Source: Cyanoderma ruficeps
Lineage: Eukaryota > Chordata > Aves > Passeriformes > Timaliidae
Length of the DNA: 64,000 bases
NCBI GenBank assembly: GCA_008694505.1
Contig: VZDJ01000090.1
Span: 1,084,034-1,148,033 of the forward strand
Direction: 5' to 3'
Part shown: positions 53,057 through 64,000 of the stretch, in pieces
Numbering within the stretch: position 1 is the first letter of the stretch
Layout: each line of letters starts with the position of its first letter
The notes under the pieces: model-generated
The model's database searches: none
Seen by the model: only the letters and a program-made list of their open reading frames with translations
Told to the model about the DNA's origin: nothing
Translations under genes and position numbers: made by a program

Positions 53057-53404
53057 TAATGACAGACCAGAACTGTGGCAGCACCCTTGTTGGAGGGAAA
53101 AGAAAGCATGCATGCACACGTAGGTGTGCACATGCACAGAGCCTAAGGAAATCGAGAGGACATCTCCCCCATACATACAGTAGATCAACTCTCATCCCTG
53201 GTGATCCCACAGCAATAGTATTTTATGAGACTGAAGAATTCGCCTACAGAAATGAAAGCAGTGAGCCCAGGCCAACCATGGAGCAGTCCTTTGCCATGGT
53301 CCATGTGCAGCACTCCAGAAAGAAGGAAACGCAGGCCCCGCAGACAAAGTGTGCAGCCTTTGCTCCAGCTGCCATCCATCTGAACAGTGGGAGAAGCTGC
53401 TGCC

Positions 53405-56400
53405 TCACTCGTGTCCCACCTCACCATCCCTGCTCGGCCCTCGTGGTTCCAGGCTGTTGTAGGATGGCAGCGTGGTCACTACAGCCTCAACAGTGAAGCG
53501 ATGTGGAGCACTGAGCGCTGGTGCCTCATCTTGGAAAGCAGCGTTATCCTGACTGTTCGGGGGGGGTCCCGGCGGAGGCAGCTTCTGCCGAGAGCGGAAC
53601 CAGCGGAAGGCCAGGATAAAGGTGATGGCAATGAAATCCAGAACCAGCTCTGCAAGCTCCATCACAGACAGGACAGAGGATCCAAACCAGAGACTCCATT
53701 GGTTCCCAAGCTGGGACAGCAGAGTCACTACCTGCAGGAGATGGAGAAAGACCAGTGATGACCGCCTCATCTGGGACTTTGCCTCCCTGCCTCTTCCCTC
53801 TTCCCTGTGGTGCTGGGGGGGTTTCCCTCACCCTGCCCAAGGAAAAGAGACTCAGTATCCAGCAATGCTGCTGGAACAAAAACTTGCCACAGTGGAGGGA
53901 CATCGTGGGGGCACGGGTGGCCAGAGAAGACCCGGTAGTAAAGTGTGTACCGTGAAGGCTGGAGACTCCCCATTGGTCTTGTAGTTCCACTCCTCAAAAA
54001 AGATATTCACTTTGGCAACTCCGTTCCTGTGAATGAAAGATGACACTCAGTAACCCCAACTCCTCAGTTCCTGCATTTCTTCACCAATTGTCTCTGTCCC
54101 CTTCTGCTCCCCATCCTTCTCCCACACATACCACCCAGAGGTTTTCTGCCATCTCTGCAGCTTCTCATTCTGCACTAAATACAATCCTTGGTACTTACAG
54201 CGCACTTCTGGCACTGTACTGTAAAACCTATTTCTGTGGCAAAAAGCTCCTGCACACCTCTCCTTCCCACTCTTCCACGAGCACTTACTGTGACTCCAGA
54301 ACACACAGCAAGTGCTGTGGCTTACTATTTTCATTCAGCACCTGACCTCTTTCAGAATTTTTCACTTGGGTCCCCAGTCCTTGCTGAAGTCTCGGTATAT
54401 GTCTACTCTGACTCAAATCCACTGCCCTTGTCCACAGGTCCCATGCCTGATCTCTTTCTGTCAGTGCTTTAATCTTAACTCTGACATTTCCAACACACAC
54501 GTTTCACTGGGATGGTTTCTGGTTTGGACACAGTCTCTGTTTAGGGGCTCTCACCTCTTGGATGTGATATTGTATTTGTTCTGTTGTGAAAGCATGTAGA
54601 AAACCCAGTCCTGAAATGAAAGTGCAATAAACTGTGTTACATGATCACAGTCACCTCCTGCAGGTTTAACACCAGTTGAGGAAGGACTAAATGGGAGGTG
54701 GGAGCAGTGCTGGGAAACCAGGACACTCCTTACCTCTGAGACAGCAGAAGGCCAGCGGGAGTATCCAGCTGACAGCTGGTATTCTGTCATTCTGCAAGGC
54801 AAGAGGAGGCTGTGTTAGCTGTTGAAGCTGTAGGAGCCACAGGGCCAGGTCTTGCCATCATCCCCAGGCACACCTGGAGATTCACTCCCATGCTGAAGTT
54901 CCACCCACTTCCCACCATGTGGAATGCACAGTCCTTGGGAGCTCACCCCTAAGCCAACCCTGGCGCTCCTCAGCCATTTTGGCTTCCTGATGGGAGCAAT
55001 ATCATTTCAGGTTGGGAGTTAGCTATTGACTTTTTGCTTTTTCCCAGTCAGTGAATGCTTCCCAACACTTCCAGAAATACTTTCGAATCTTCCTGCCCGA
55101 AGGGTGATCAACTTACTTGCAAGGTTTCCGACACTTGTGGAAACAGCCCAGCACGTCAGCTTTGAATTCAGCCAGGAGTTTGTAATAGCAGTAACCTGAA
55201 CAGTAAAGAAAGTAAATCCAGGTAAGCTCACAGTATCGTTAGATAAAACGTGCTGTGTGACAGTGAGGAGAACCCAGAAGAGGTTTCCTTCCACAAGGGG
55301 CTGATCATCCAAGGCAAGACTGTCTTTTGGATGTCTCACACCAGGAAGCTCATTGAAGACAATGAGACATGCTGGGACATGGGCGGACCAAACAGGTTCA
55401 GGTGGGCATGAGCTCTACTGTCCCTGCTGTCCACTTACCCCAGGCTTTGTGCTTGGTGTAGTCACAGTACTCTGCTCCGTCGGGCAAGGGATAGAAGTAA
55501 TATGCACAGCCACAGCGTTCTACCATGTTGAGCTGGAAGCAGGAACGAATGCAGACCTGGGAGACACATAAGGTGGAAAAGGCTGATCAAGGGAACCAAA
55601 CCCACTGCTGCCTGTATCACACAGAGACCAAGGAAAGGCATGGCCGTTAGGGGGCTGAAGCATGTCAGGGGAGTGGAGAAACGAGGCTGCCCAGGAGGGG
55701 CGAGGGTGAGTTACCTGCTCGGTGTAGCGGGAGGAGTACAGGTTTTGCACTGGCACGTCACTGCCATCCTCTGTGCAATCGCTGTAACTGCCCCCGAGGC
55801 GCACGGTCATCTCCTGCAACAGCAAACTCTCACTGCACAGAAGAACTCCACTTTGCTTCCCACTCCCATGCCACACACTGCTCATCCATCGGTATCTGCT
55901 CTCTGCTTTCCTCGGGATGCCAGCTCCCCTGCTTGCCTCCATTTCATTGTTCACTGATAAACTGGAGCCAAATGCTTCTCGTCTACTCCAGCAAGCTGTC
56001 CTTCTTCCTCTCCCTTCACTCCATGTGATTAGTCCCCTCCCTTAAACACACACTGTAGGTCCCCCAAGTTAAACCTCCCATCCACAGCTCTCATCCCTTC
56101 TGCTTGCTCACCTTTCTCATGCTGATGGAGGTCTCGATGCCAGGACGAACATTGAAACCCCCGTCATCCATGAAGGCTGGCTCATTCTGATCATGGACCA
56201 TGACCCTGGCTCCTGTCACCGTGGACAGCAGAGGGATGAAATCGTTCTGCTCGGTGCGCACCACCAGAGAGAGACCTGAGGGAATATCAGAGAGAGAGGG
56301 AGGTCATGGCTGGCTGTCATGCAGCAGAGGAGGGAAAGCAGGATGGTTGGAAAGGGAGGCTGGAAGAGATAAAGGAAAAGACAGACATCAACCAGGGCTG

Positions 56401-59400
56401 CACCAGAACTTGGCAGCAATAGAGGGTGGCTGGAAGGAGGCCAGAGAAAAAGCTGGAGGGTCCAGAAGAGGCCAGAGAAAACTGGATTTCATCACTGTGG
56501 CTTAGAAAAAACAATTGGGTATTGAGAGATATTTCATGGAGAAACTTGGAGCCAGGTGGAAGAAAAGCCTGAAGATTTGGTCTGGAGAGGTTTCAGGGGA
56601 TTTAGGAACACAAACAGGTCAGCTTCTTGAAAGAGGAAAATGGGGAAGGAGAAGGTGAACACTAGGAGCACAAGCACTCTGGCTCAGCAGAGGACTTCAG
56701 GAAGGGCCAGCACAAGTGCAGAGGAAACAAAGAGCATGAGGATCAGGCACTGATGAGGGAGAGAGAGTTCAGTGGGCAGTGGTGAGGGAGAGCCATGTCC
56801 GAGGGACAGCCATGTCCATGAGACAGTTGTCTCCAGATGGTTGAAAACAGCTTGGGCAGAGACAGAGCAGGGCTGCAATCTGCCCCCACCAGTACTAAGC
56901 ACAGCAGGATGCCCGTAGCTCCTAGGGAAAACAGAGCTAAGCTGTTCTTACTCACCAAAGAGTGCCTCTCACCCACCATTATTGATCCCAGGGAGCGAGG
57001 ATGTCCACAGGCTGCTGCTGTTGTCATTAAAGGTGTAGCAGTTCCCATACAAGGGATGGTGGAAGTGGGTATAATTCCTGAGAGAGGAACAGAAACATTC
57101 AGACAGAGTAAGAAGGGCTGTGAAACCAAGGGGAAGGGCTTTCTGAAAGGAACTACTCTGTTTCCCATCAGCAAGGAGAGGGGCTTACAGCAGATGGGCA
57201 ATATTTGTTATGTAAACTCAGACGAACAGGGAAAAGCAATCAAAATATGCTGTAAAAAATGTCCTGGAGCTGGCCAGGTTTTTACACAAGGTTTTTCATG
57301 CTGTTTTTCAGAGCCCAAATGGGTTTTAGCAGTGCTAGCAATTACTGTATTATCTTCCTAATACTGATAAAACTCTTAGCTTTTCCTACCCTTTTTCCTC
57401 CCTTGCAGATCATTTGCTTTCCACTACCTCCGTGGGACTCTGACCACTAATGGCAGGAGAAAAGTGAGGTATGTGTTTACTGATTTTTTGTATCAACTCT
57501 CTCTTCTCTTTATCCTTTATGTGGGCTGATATGTATCACTTTACCACTGTGGAGGGTAGAATAAAAATACTTCTACGCTGTACATCTGTGCCCACTCTGG
57601 TGTTTGTACCCGTATAATTATTTCATTTGTGTGAAACCCAGAAAAAGGCAAACTCATCCTTCGAGGTTCATAGTTCCAGGTCACAGAACCTGGGGCACTG
57701 ACATGCAAAACTCACAGGAAAGACTCAAGGAAGATCGTTTGATCTTTCAAATGGGAACTGAACAAGGAACGATGTGACCTCGGAAAAGAGGTTCTCTAAA
57801 GTAGGTTTCTTGATTCCCCTCGAACCAGGCACAAAATAAGTGTTTTCAGGGGTGTTTCCCCTACCACTTACGCCTTGTCACACGTTGCCTCATTGAAGCG
57901 GCACGCATAGATGAAATTCTCAAAGTCAGACTCGTCCAGGTCCTTTGCATCAGGCACCTGGGCCAGGATATTGATGTAATGAAAGCTGTACCATTCCCGC
58001 ACGGCATCCACTCCCGAGGAGTACGCCTGGTGGAAGCAGTCGTTGTTTTCATTGCACTGTTAAGAAGGAGAAAAGCCATGTCAGAGAAGCATTCTTGTCC
58101 AGGAGACAAGGCTGTGCCCGTGGATAAGCTGTGGCCCCTCAGCACAGGCAGATGACCGAGGATGTGAAGAGTTCCACAGGACTCCTTGTGTGACCAACAG
58201 GTGATCAGCAGGATATGGAAAAAAACCCAGGGCAGGTCCCCGGTGGAAGGGCAACGCCAGGTGAATAAGCGAGGCTGAGTAAAACCCAGGAGGTGGCAAG
58301 GTGTACAGGGTAATCTGCACATAAATTCTACCTGGTATAAAACCAGAAGCTTTAAATTCTTGCGTGGGGAGCCCTTCCTTCAGGGTGTGTCCAGAAAAAG
58401 CTTTTGTGATCCTGTGGGAACTCCAGTTAACTGCTGAGCGATTAGCTTCAGTCCTACAGTGCCTTTTTAAATGTAAACACAGATACCCTAGGGCGAGGAA
58501 GCTGCTACCTAGAAGCAATTGTGACCATGATCCTATTTCTGGTGGCCCAGGACCATCAAATACTTTCTCCTGTGCTATTATTGGGCAATACAGCAGCTGA
58601 TGCTGATAAACTGCTCTCAAAAGCAACTGCAAGACTGACGTATGCTCAGGAAGGACAAGGTTTTCCTGCTCTTGGGAAGAGATGTACACTGACATGGACA
58701 TGTCCCCTGGGGCCTGCATAAACATGGACAGAATTTGGGGAGCAGCATTGTATGGAGCAAAGGATTCACCTCTACCTTTATCTGTCATTAGCAAAAGCCA
58801 GTGGAGATTAATCAGACTTCTACGTAAGGAAAGGCATGGCGAAGGGAAGTGGAAGGGAAGACTCTTGACAAGACAAAAGTAGCCAGGCAGAGACTGGAGT
58901 GGGTAGGGCACGGGGTATCTAGGGATCTCACCAGAACAAAGCCAATTTTCCAGTCATTCTTGTCCACTGAGGGACTGTTCTCTGGCAAGTTGACTAAGTT
59001 ATCCCGCTTCTGCCTCCGCAGAGGATGGCGCTGGACATGATGAAGCAGGCTCCTTGAGCTACGCCTTTGTGCAGACGATGAGGACCAGTCTCTTTGTGGC
59101 AGAGACATGTTGTAGTCATAGAGGTCTAGCAGTGTCTGCTGGGTGATTTGGTCCAGCTTATCCAGCTGCTTTCGGATGGCACTGTATCTGTACAGGGCGG
59201 AGAGAAGACCATCATTTTTAGGGCTGGATGCACACAAACAGCTCGGAATAAGACATGCAGCAAAGTTTGCTGGGGTGATTCCGGGTATTCCGGCCACCAG
59301 CTGTAAATCTAACCCCTTGCTGGAGGCTATCTTGCAGGAGAGAAGTAAATCTGCTCTAGTCCTCCGGCAATTTACATTGCAGCCAGCTAAATACACCACC

Positions 59401-60260
59401 AAGCAGAGCTGCCTACGCTCACATGCCTGACTGCGAGTGCCCTGCAGCAGCAAAGGCCTCTCTGAAAATTGTCCTTTTCACCGGCACCACTACAACAGTG
59501 GGCAGTCGAGGACCACGAGGAGAACCAGAAGTACGTGCCTTTATCCTGCACCCATCAAAGTCAAGGCAGTCAACATCTCTGCAAGTCTGTTTCTTACCTG
59601 TACGGATTGAGGGTGCACAGCGTCACGGCGGGGAAAGTCAGCCTGTCGGAGTTCAGGTTGAGGTTCAGGTTGACAGGGTAGCTGAAGTACTCCCTGTAGA
59701 GGATCCCGAACTGCCAGTACATTAAGCCGAAGGTGAGAAAGAAGAGAACGGACCAGAAGGCTGTCTTCATCTTATTCTTTTTGGAGCACACCAGGCGGAT
59801 AGCCCCGTGGATGGTTGTGTTGCTGCAGAAGAACTGGAATAACTCCTGGTAGGAACTGTAGAATTCGATGAGACCCTCCCGCTCCTCTTCTTTCTGCTGC
59901 TGCTCCTCTTCTTGCTTACATTGTCTCATTTTCTCCCCTTCTGGCATCTTCCCAGCCTTCACTGACCCGCTCTGCAGCACAAACTCAGAATTAGTGGGTC
60001 ATGCAGAAAGACCGTGGCTCCGGGAAGCCATGCCCGCTGCACAAACTGGCCCTGCATCACCATCTTCCCTAAGCCCCGCTGCTTTCACCCTCTCCTCCCT
60101 GGCCCCCATCCAGGCAGCAGGTCCCCCTCCGAGTCCTTCCGACCCACATGTCACACGGGGTCGATCCTCCCCCCGAGGAGCCCCCCCCGGTCCCTCCCGC
60201 GGCTGCGCCCCCCGCCCGCCCCGCCGGGGCCGCGGCACTGACGGGGAGCGCGGTGCCCAT
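53405..60260 (-). CDS. SCNN1A: Epithelial sodium channel subunit alpha (alpha-ENaC)
   Basis: Pore subunit of the amiloride-sensitive sodium channel, assembled with beta and gamma subunits at the apical membrane. Exons: 60243-60260, 59598-59971, 58932-59187, 57872-58056, 56977-57077, 56112-56275, 55715-55813, 55439-55556, 55117-55195, 54734-54791, 54555-54610, 53951-54026, 53405-53731; 1,911 nt, 636 residues. Landmarks: gating His-Gly at 61-62, TM1 about 77-98, furin-type basic sites (RSSR and RRQKR) in exon 3, a Cys-rich extracellular domain, selectivity filter GSS at 545-547 in TM2, and a C-terminal PY-like LPSYNSL at 616-622 for NEDD4-type ligases. The first coding exon contributes only six codons before a GTCAGT donor. 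Its ATG has a perfect Kozak context, and the joined N-terminus (MGTA…GSVKA…KMPEGEK) agrees with my memory of the 637-residue chicken protein. An internal ATG at 59947 would give 622 residues. Confidence 0.94.
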
Positions 60261-60850
60261 GGCGGGAGGCGGCGGCTCGGGCCGGGCCGGTGTGCTCTGC
60301 CCGGCGCTGCCGGCTCTCCCGCAGCCTCCCCGGCTGGGCTGGGACCGGTTTCTTTCCAGTTGGAGCCAGCACCCCGCCCGGCTCCTGCCCTGCCAGCCTC
60401 TCCCCGCCCCTCCCGCCTGTCCCTCCTGCCTGCCCCCTCCTGCCCCTTCCCCTTCCCACAGGCGCCGCTCCCGGGGAAGAAAAGCCTCTTTAAACTCTCA
60501 AGTGTCGGCGGCGGGGCAGCGGCGGCCGGGGGACCGGGCACAGGTCGGGGCGGTGACCTTGGCGTTGCCGGCGGGGTCAAGGCGCTCCCGGGGCAGCGGG
60601 GCCCCCCGGCCCCCCAGGGCAGCCCGGCCCCGGCCAGGTACGGCCGCCGAGCAGCCTGAACCTCCTCCTCCCACCCCCTCCGGCGGGGACGCGGCGTCCC
60701 AGCCAGCCCAGGCGATGCAGAAAGAAAGTTGGCAGCGCTGGTCCCCGAGGCAGCGCCGGCCGACCGGGAACCCCCACGGTCCGTTTGCCCCGGGACCCTG
60801 CCCTGCCACCGACCGGCGATGAGGGCCCGGCTTTCATCGCCAAACTGCTT
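60000..60850. promoter_or_regulatory. SCNN1A: CpG-rich SCNN1A promoter region
   Basis: GC- and CpG-rich sequence surrounds and lies upstream of the first coding exon at 60,243-60,260. No TATA box in a suitable place was found. The transcription start is undetermined; a 5' UTR within this block is likely. Confidence 0.55.
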
Positions 60851-61670
60851 TCCAAAGGCAAAGCCACGAGTGTCGGGTGAGATCTGCGAGGGATGGGACA
60901 GAGAGGGCTGGGGGAGAGTCAGTGATACACCTCAGTTACCGCATCGCCTTTGCTGGTGCCTTAACTAAAGAAATCTTTTGTATCCATAACTGCCTGGCCC
61001 GACCACGAGTGGGAACTTGTTTCGCTGATCTGTGCCTGGGAAATCAAGGCCTCCCAGCATTACCCAAAGCCTTTCAGTGTTTCCTTGGACCACGGAAATG
61101 AACACCCTTAGCAAAATGTGACCGAAAGTCCCAAACACTCTCCCGTCATTATAACCGTGAACCTCCTTTACCAATCTTTACTCCCAACGATTCTCTTTCA
61201 AATTAGCTCTCTCTGAAGTTTTCACTTATTTTTTTTCCTTTCTGGTTACCTCCTTCGGATAAGTCCTTGTTCAGAGTCTTTGGTTACTGAATTTTGATCC
61301 TTATTGAGTTAGCTGTGGTTTGGTTAGTGACTCAAAATACTCAGACACTTTCACCTCTTCATATTGCAAAATCCCATGCTTGAAAATGGCAAGCAGTACA
61401 CTTTTGAGGCCAGCAGTTAAGTGTCAGCGTGCCAGGAGCAGCCTTGTGACAGGTGCTTGTTACAAACCTACAGCCACAGCTCGGAGCGTTCCGCTAGCTC
61501 TGTCCCCTGACAAAATGCAGTGGAAAGCAAAAGCATTGTTTCCCCTGCAGTTCGAAACTTAATGGTATCTCCAGTAAATTACTCTTGAACTTTCATCAAA
61601 AATGAGAGTTGTAGAAAGTGGGTGGCATGGACTAATAATTGTATCAAATGCTTATTAAAATGCAGCTTCC

Positions 61671-62193
61671 TCAGAGCTTTACTGCATCCACTTCTGGGGC
61701 CCCCAACTCAGGAAGGACATGGTCCTTTTGGACAGAGTACAGAGGAGGCCACGAGGATTATCAGAGGGCTGGAGCACCTCTCCTGTGAAGGCAGGCTGTG
61801 AGGAGAGAGTTGGTGTTGTTCAGCTTGGAGAAGTGAGGCCCGCAGGGAAACCTCATTGCAGCCTTCCAGTATATCTAACAGGGCTTCAGGAGACCTGGAA
61901 AAGGACATGTACAATAGGAATAGGACAAGGTGAAGTGGCTTCAGACTGAAAGAGGGTAGGTTTAGAATAGATGTTAGGGAGAAATTTTTCATTGTGAGAT
62001 TGGTGAGGCACTGGAACATTGCCAGTTTCCCAGAGAAACTGTAGATGCCACATCCCTGGAAGTGTTCAAGGCCAGGTTGGACGGGGCTTTGAGCAACCTG
62101 ATCTAGTGGAAGGTGTCCCTGCCCATGGGAGGCGGAGTTGGAAATGGATGACCTTTAAGGTCCCTTCCAACCCGAGCCATTCCATGATTAGAA
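61671..62193 (+). repeat. CR1 LINE 3' fragment (sense)
   Basis: The longest CR1 copy here: 'gcatccacttctggggcccc', 'gttcagcttggagaagtgag', 'ggggctttgagcaacctgat', 'acctttaaggtcccttccaa', ending 'ccattccatgatt'. Confidence 0.93.
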
Positions 62194-63193
62194 GTATTCT
62201 GGGTTTGGCCAACAGTCTGTGCAGCTCTGTACCATCTTGGGCAGTGCCAGTAGGAAATGTCATTTAGTGGAGGAATGTGAGTTCTTCTGACTTGTGCCAC
62301 CTTCAAGTGTCAGGCACTCAGAAAGACCTGGAGACTGGGAGTTATGCAGCATTAGTGCTTAAAATTACCAGTGGAACCTATGGAGCTCTAATCCAGTCTC
62401 TACACAGGGAGAAACTTGTGTGACTTACTTTATCACAATTTCCTGAAATTACTGTTACACTAATGGACTAATCCTCCAGTACCACCTCTTTCTTACTGGA
62501 ATTGTGACTCTATCTTAATGGAGTAACAGAAATTATTTTGCCCCTGAAAATGCCCCTTTTATACTCATTTAAGTTAACAGCACCCACTAAGCAACTACAG
62601 CCAAATTTGGTAACCCATAGGCATTCTCTGATTTCCACAGTATGTAAAAGGACCTCCAATTGTCTTCAACTGATCTTTGCAATTTACTTCTGTCACCCCA
62701 GGACAACTTCATAAACATGGTCCTCTTTGTTGGTGTAAGACAAAGGTAATTTAGATTTTTTGTTTTCTTTTGACTTGAGGAATAATTAAAACCTCAAACA
62801 TCTGGACTGATTTGGTGTATCCAAATGACAGTCTGAAGCAATTTTTTCAGCATTTTGTCACAGCTGACAATTTTCATCACCATGTTGTTTGGGAGAACTT
62901 TTGGCCTTTGACCAAGTTTGAACAAGAATAGCAGATAATGATAATACACATGTATCTGTGTATCTCTCTATACACAGACACATCTCAATTTATTTTTCAG
63001 AAGACTTTTCATCCATGTGTTGTTTGGGTTTTTTTTTAAGAATTAAAAAGCCGTTTACTGGCCCTTTGACCTTTTCCAGTGGCCATGACAGCTGTGCTCT
63101 GAGCAATTCCCCTTTCCCTCTTTCTCCCCCCCCCCCCCGGTGCCCGCTCCGGCNAGTTGCTTCAGTCATGCGAATATCACCTTTGGCCGTGGC

Positions 63194-63267
63194 TCTGTAG
63201 AAGTGCTCATGTCCCCATGGTCACACAGGTTCTGTAGAAGTGCTCATGTCCCCATGGTCACACAGGT
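63194..63267 (+). repeat. Perfect 37-bp tandem duplication
   Basis: The 37-base unit starting tctgtagaagtgctcatgtc is at 63194-63230 and repeated identically at 63231-63267. Each copy contains ccccatgg. Exact identity indicates a recent duplication or an assembly artefact. Confidence 0.95.
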
Positions 63268-64000
63268 GTGCTGCAGATCAACTACACAAAGGAACCAAAA
63301 ATTTATCTTTAACATTGCTACAAACAAAATTACCACTTGATTCCTCAAATACTTTAGAGACAATGCAAACAAGTCTCCTGTTGCCAGCTCAGCTGCCAGT
63401 CTCAATCTCCATCAGAAGATCAGAATTTGCTAAGTCTTAAGGGTTGGGGTTTTTAAATTATTACTTATATCTTCCCAGATTTTTGTGCTGGTTTGTTATT
63501 TTTTTTTCCTAGTGTGTACATGAAGTGGATCACTGAAGTGACCATTTTCTGACCCAGATTGTCAGTCATAAATGGTACCATTTTCCTCAGGCCTCCTTCT
63601 GTAACAGAAGACAGTGGTAAAGAGTTATTGGTGCAGTTTGCAAAAGCGACTCCTATTGATCATTTAGCTGATTATGTTCACTCTTCTCTCAAGCTTTCCA
63701 CACACAAGAGTCCTCTGAGCATTTTGCCCATCCACAGCTTTCTGGATATTTCCATCCAGAGGTATTGGCCTATCAAGGTGAGTCACACCTGATGGAACTG
63801 GTTTTGACACTGATGGTTATTACCCTCACTGACATTCAGGCTCAGCAATTGTGGGATAATTTGTCTTCTGAAATCCCAAGTCTTGCAAGAGAGTGAAAGA
63901 TCTTCCATAAGGCACTACAAATCCTCTTTGGAAGTTTTGATCCATCACTTTTACTCCACCTGTAACAACATTTTAAATCCAAGGAGCTTTATGCTGAGAA

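Larger units (their letters stand above)
60850..64000. other. Upstream flank of SCNN1A, no recognised gene
   Basis: Contains the CR1 at 61,671-62,193, a C homopolymer with an undetermined base at 63,154, and a 37-bp duplication. A 77-codon open frame at 63,559-63,792 (plus) is not recognised and lacks a clear exon context. Otherwise nothing supported. Confidence 0.45.

Noticed and set aside
59868..60822. Open frames in the SCNN1A upstream CpG-rich block (263 and 224 codons)
   Set aside because: Proline/alanine-rich translations of CpG-rich DNA antisense to SCNN1A exon 2 and its promoter; not recognisable proteins.
63559..63792. 77-codon open frame near the right end
   Set aside because: Considered as a possible LTBR or other exon, but it shows no cysteine-rich repeats and no clear acceptor/donor pair.

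Overview
The window looks like bird (Aves) nuclear DNA. Five intron-containing genes encode proteins that resemble chicken orthologues, introns are short, and the dispersed repeats I can recognise are CR1 LINE 3' ends, the typical avian retroposon. No prokaryotic, viral or CRISPR-type features were seen. The block corresponds to human 12p13.31 (GAPDH-NCAPD2-MRPL51-VAMP1-SCNN1A). Products are assigned from translated exons and remembered family sequences; no database search was run.

Layout, left to right. 1-1,980: no recognised gene. 1,985-5,720 (minus): GAPDH, 11 coding exons plus a non-coding first exon in a CpG island with a TATA box. 5,760-15,080: 9.3 kb with no recognised gene, but with a second CpG island (about 7.3-8.1 kb), a CR1 element and several plus-strand exon-like segments. 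15,085-39,487 (minus): NCAPD2, 31 coding exons, 1,398 codons, including two GC-AG introns. 39,488-39,740: a 253-bp bidirectional CpG promoter. 39,741-40,470 (plus): MRPL51, two coding exons. 42,740 to at least 45,790 (plus): VAMP1, five exons, with a possible retained-intron isoform. 45.8-53.0 kb: mostly featureless, one CR1. 53,040-60,260 (minus): SCNN1A, 13 coding exons, 636 codons. 60.3-64 kb: CpG-rich flank, CR1, a 37-bp duplication, no recognised gene.

The genes do not form one pathway: GAPDH is glycolytic, NCAPD2 is a condensin I subunit, MRPL51 a mitoribosomal protein, VAMP1 a synaptic v-SNARE and SCNN1A the alpha subunit of the epithelial sodium channel. Their linkage is ancestral synteny, except that SCNN1A lies tail-to-tail with VAMP1, inverted relative to my recollection of the human order, and TAPBPL, CD27 and LTBR are not between them.

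All splice junctions were placed by hand from GT/GC-AG signals and reading-frame continuity. Each of the five spliced CDSs sums to a whole number of codons without an internal stop, which is the main internal check. I did not find a convincing new biological system. The most useful leads are the possible unannotated transcript upstream of GAPDH, the altered residues in the VAMP1 SNARE motif with its alternative tail, the two GC-AG introns, and the SCNN1A inversion.
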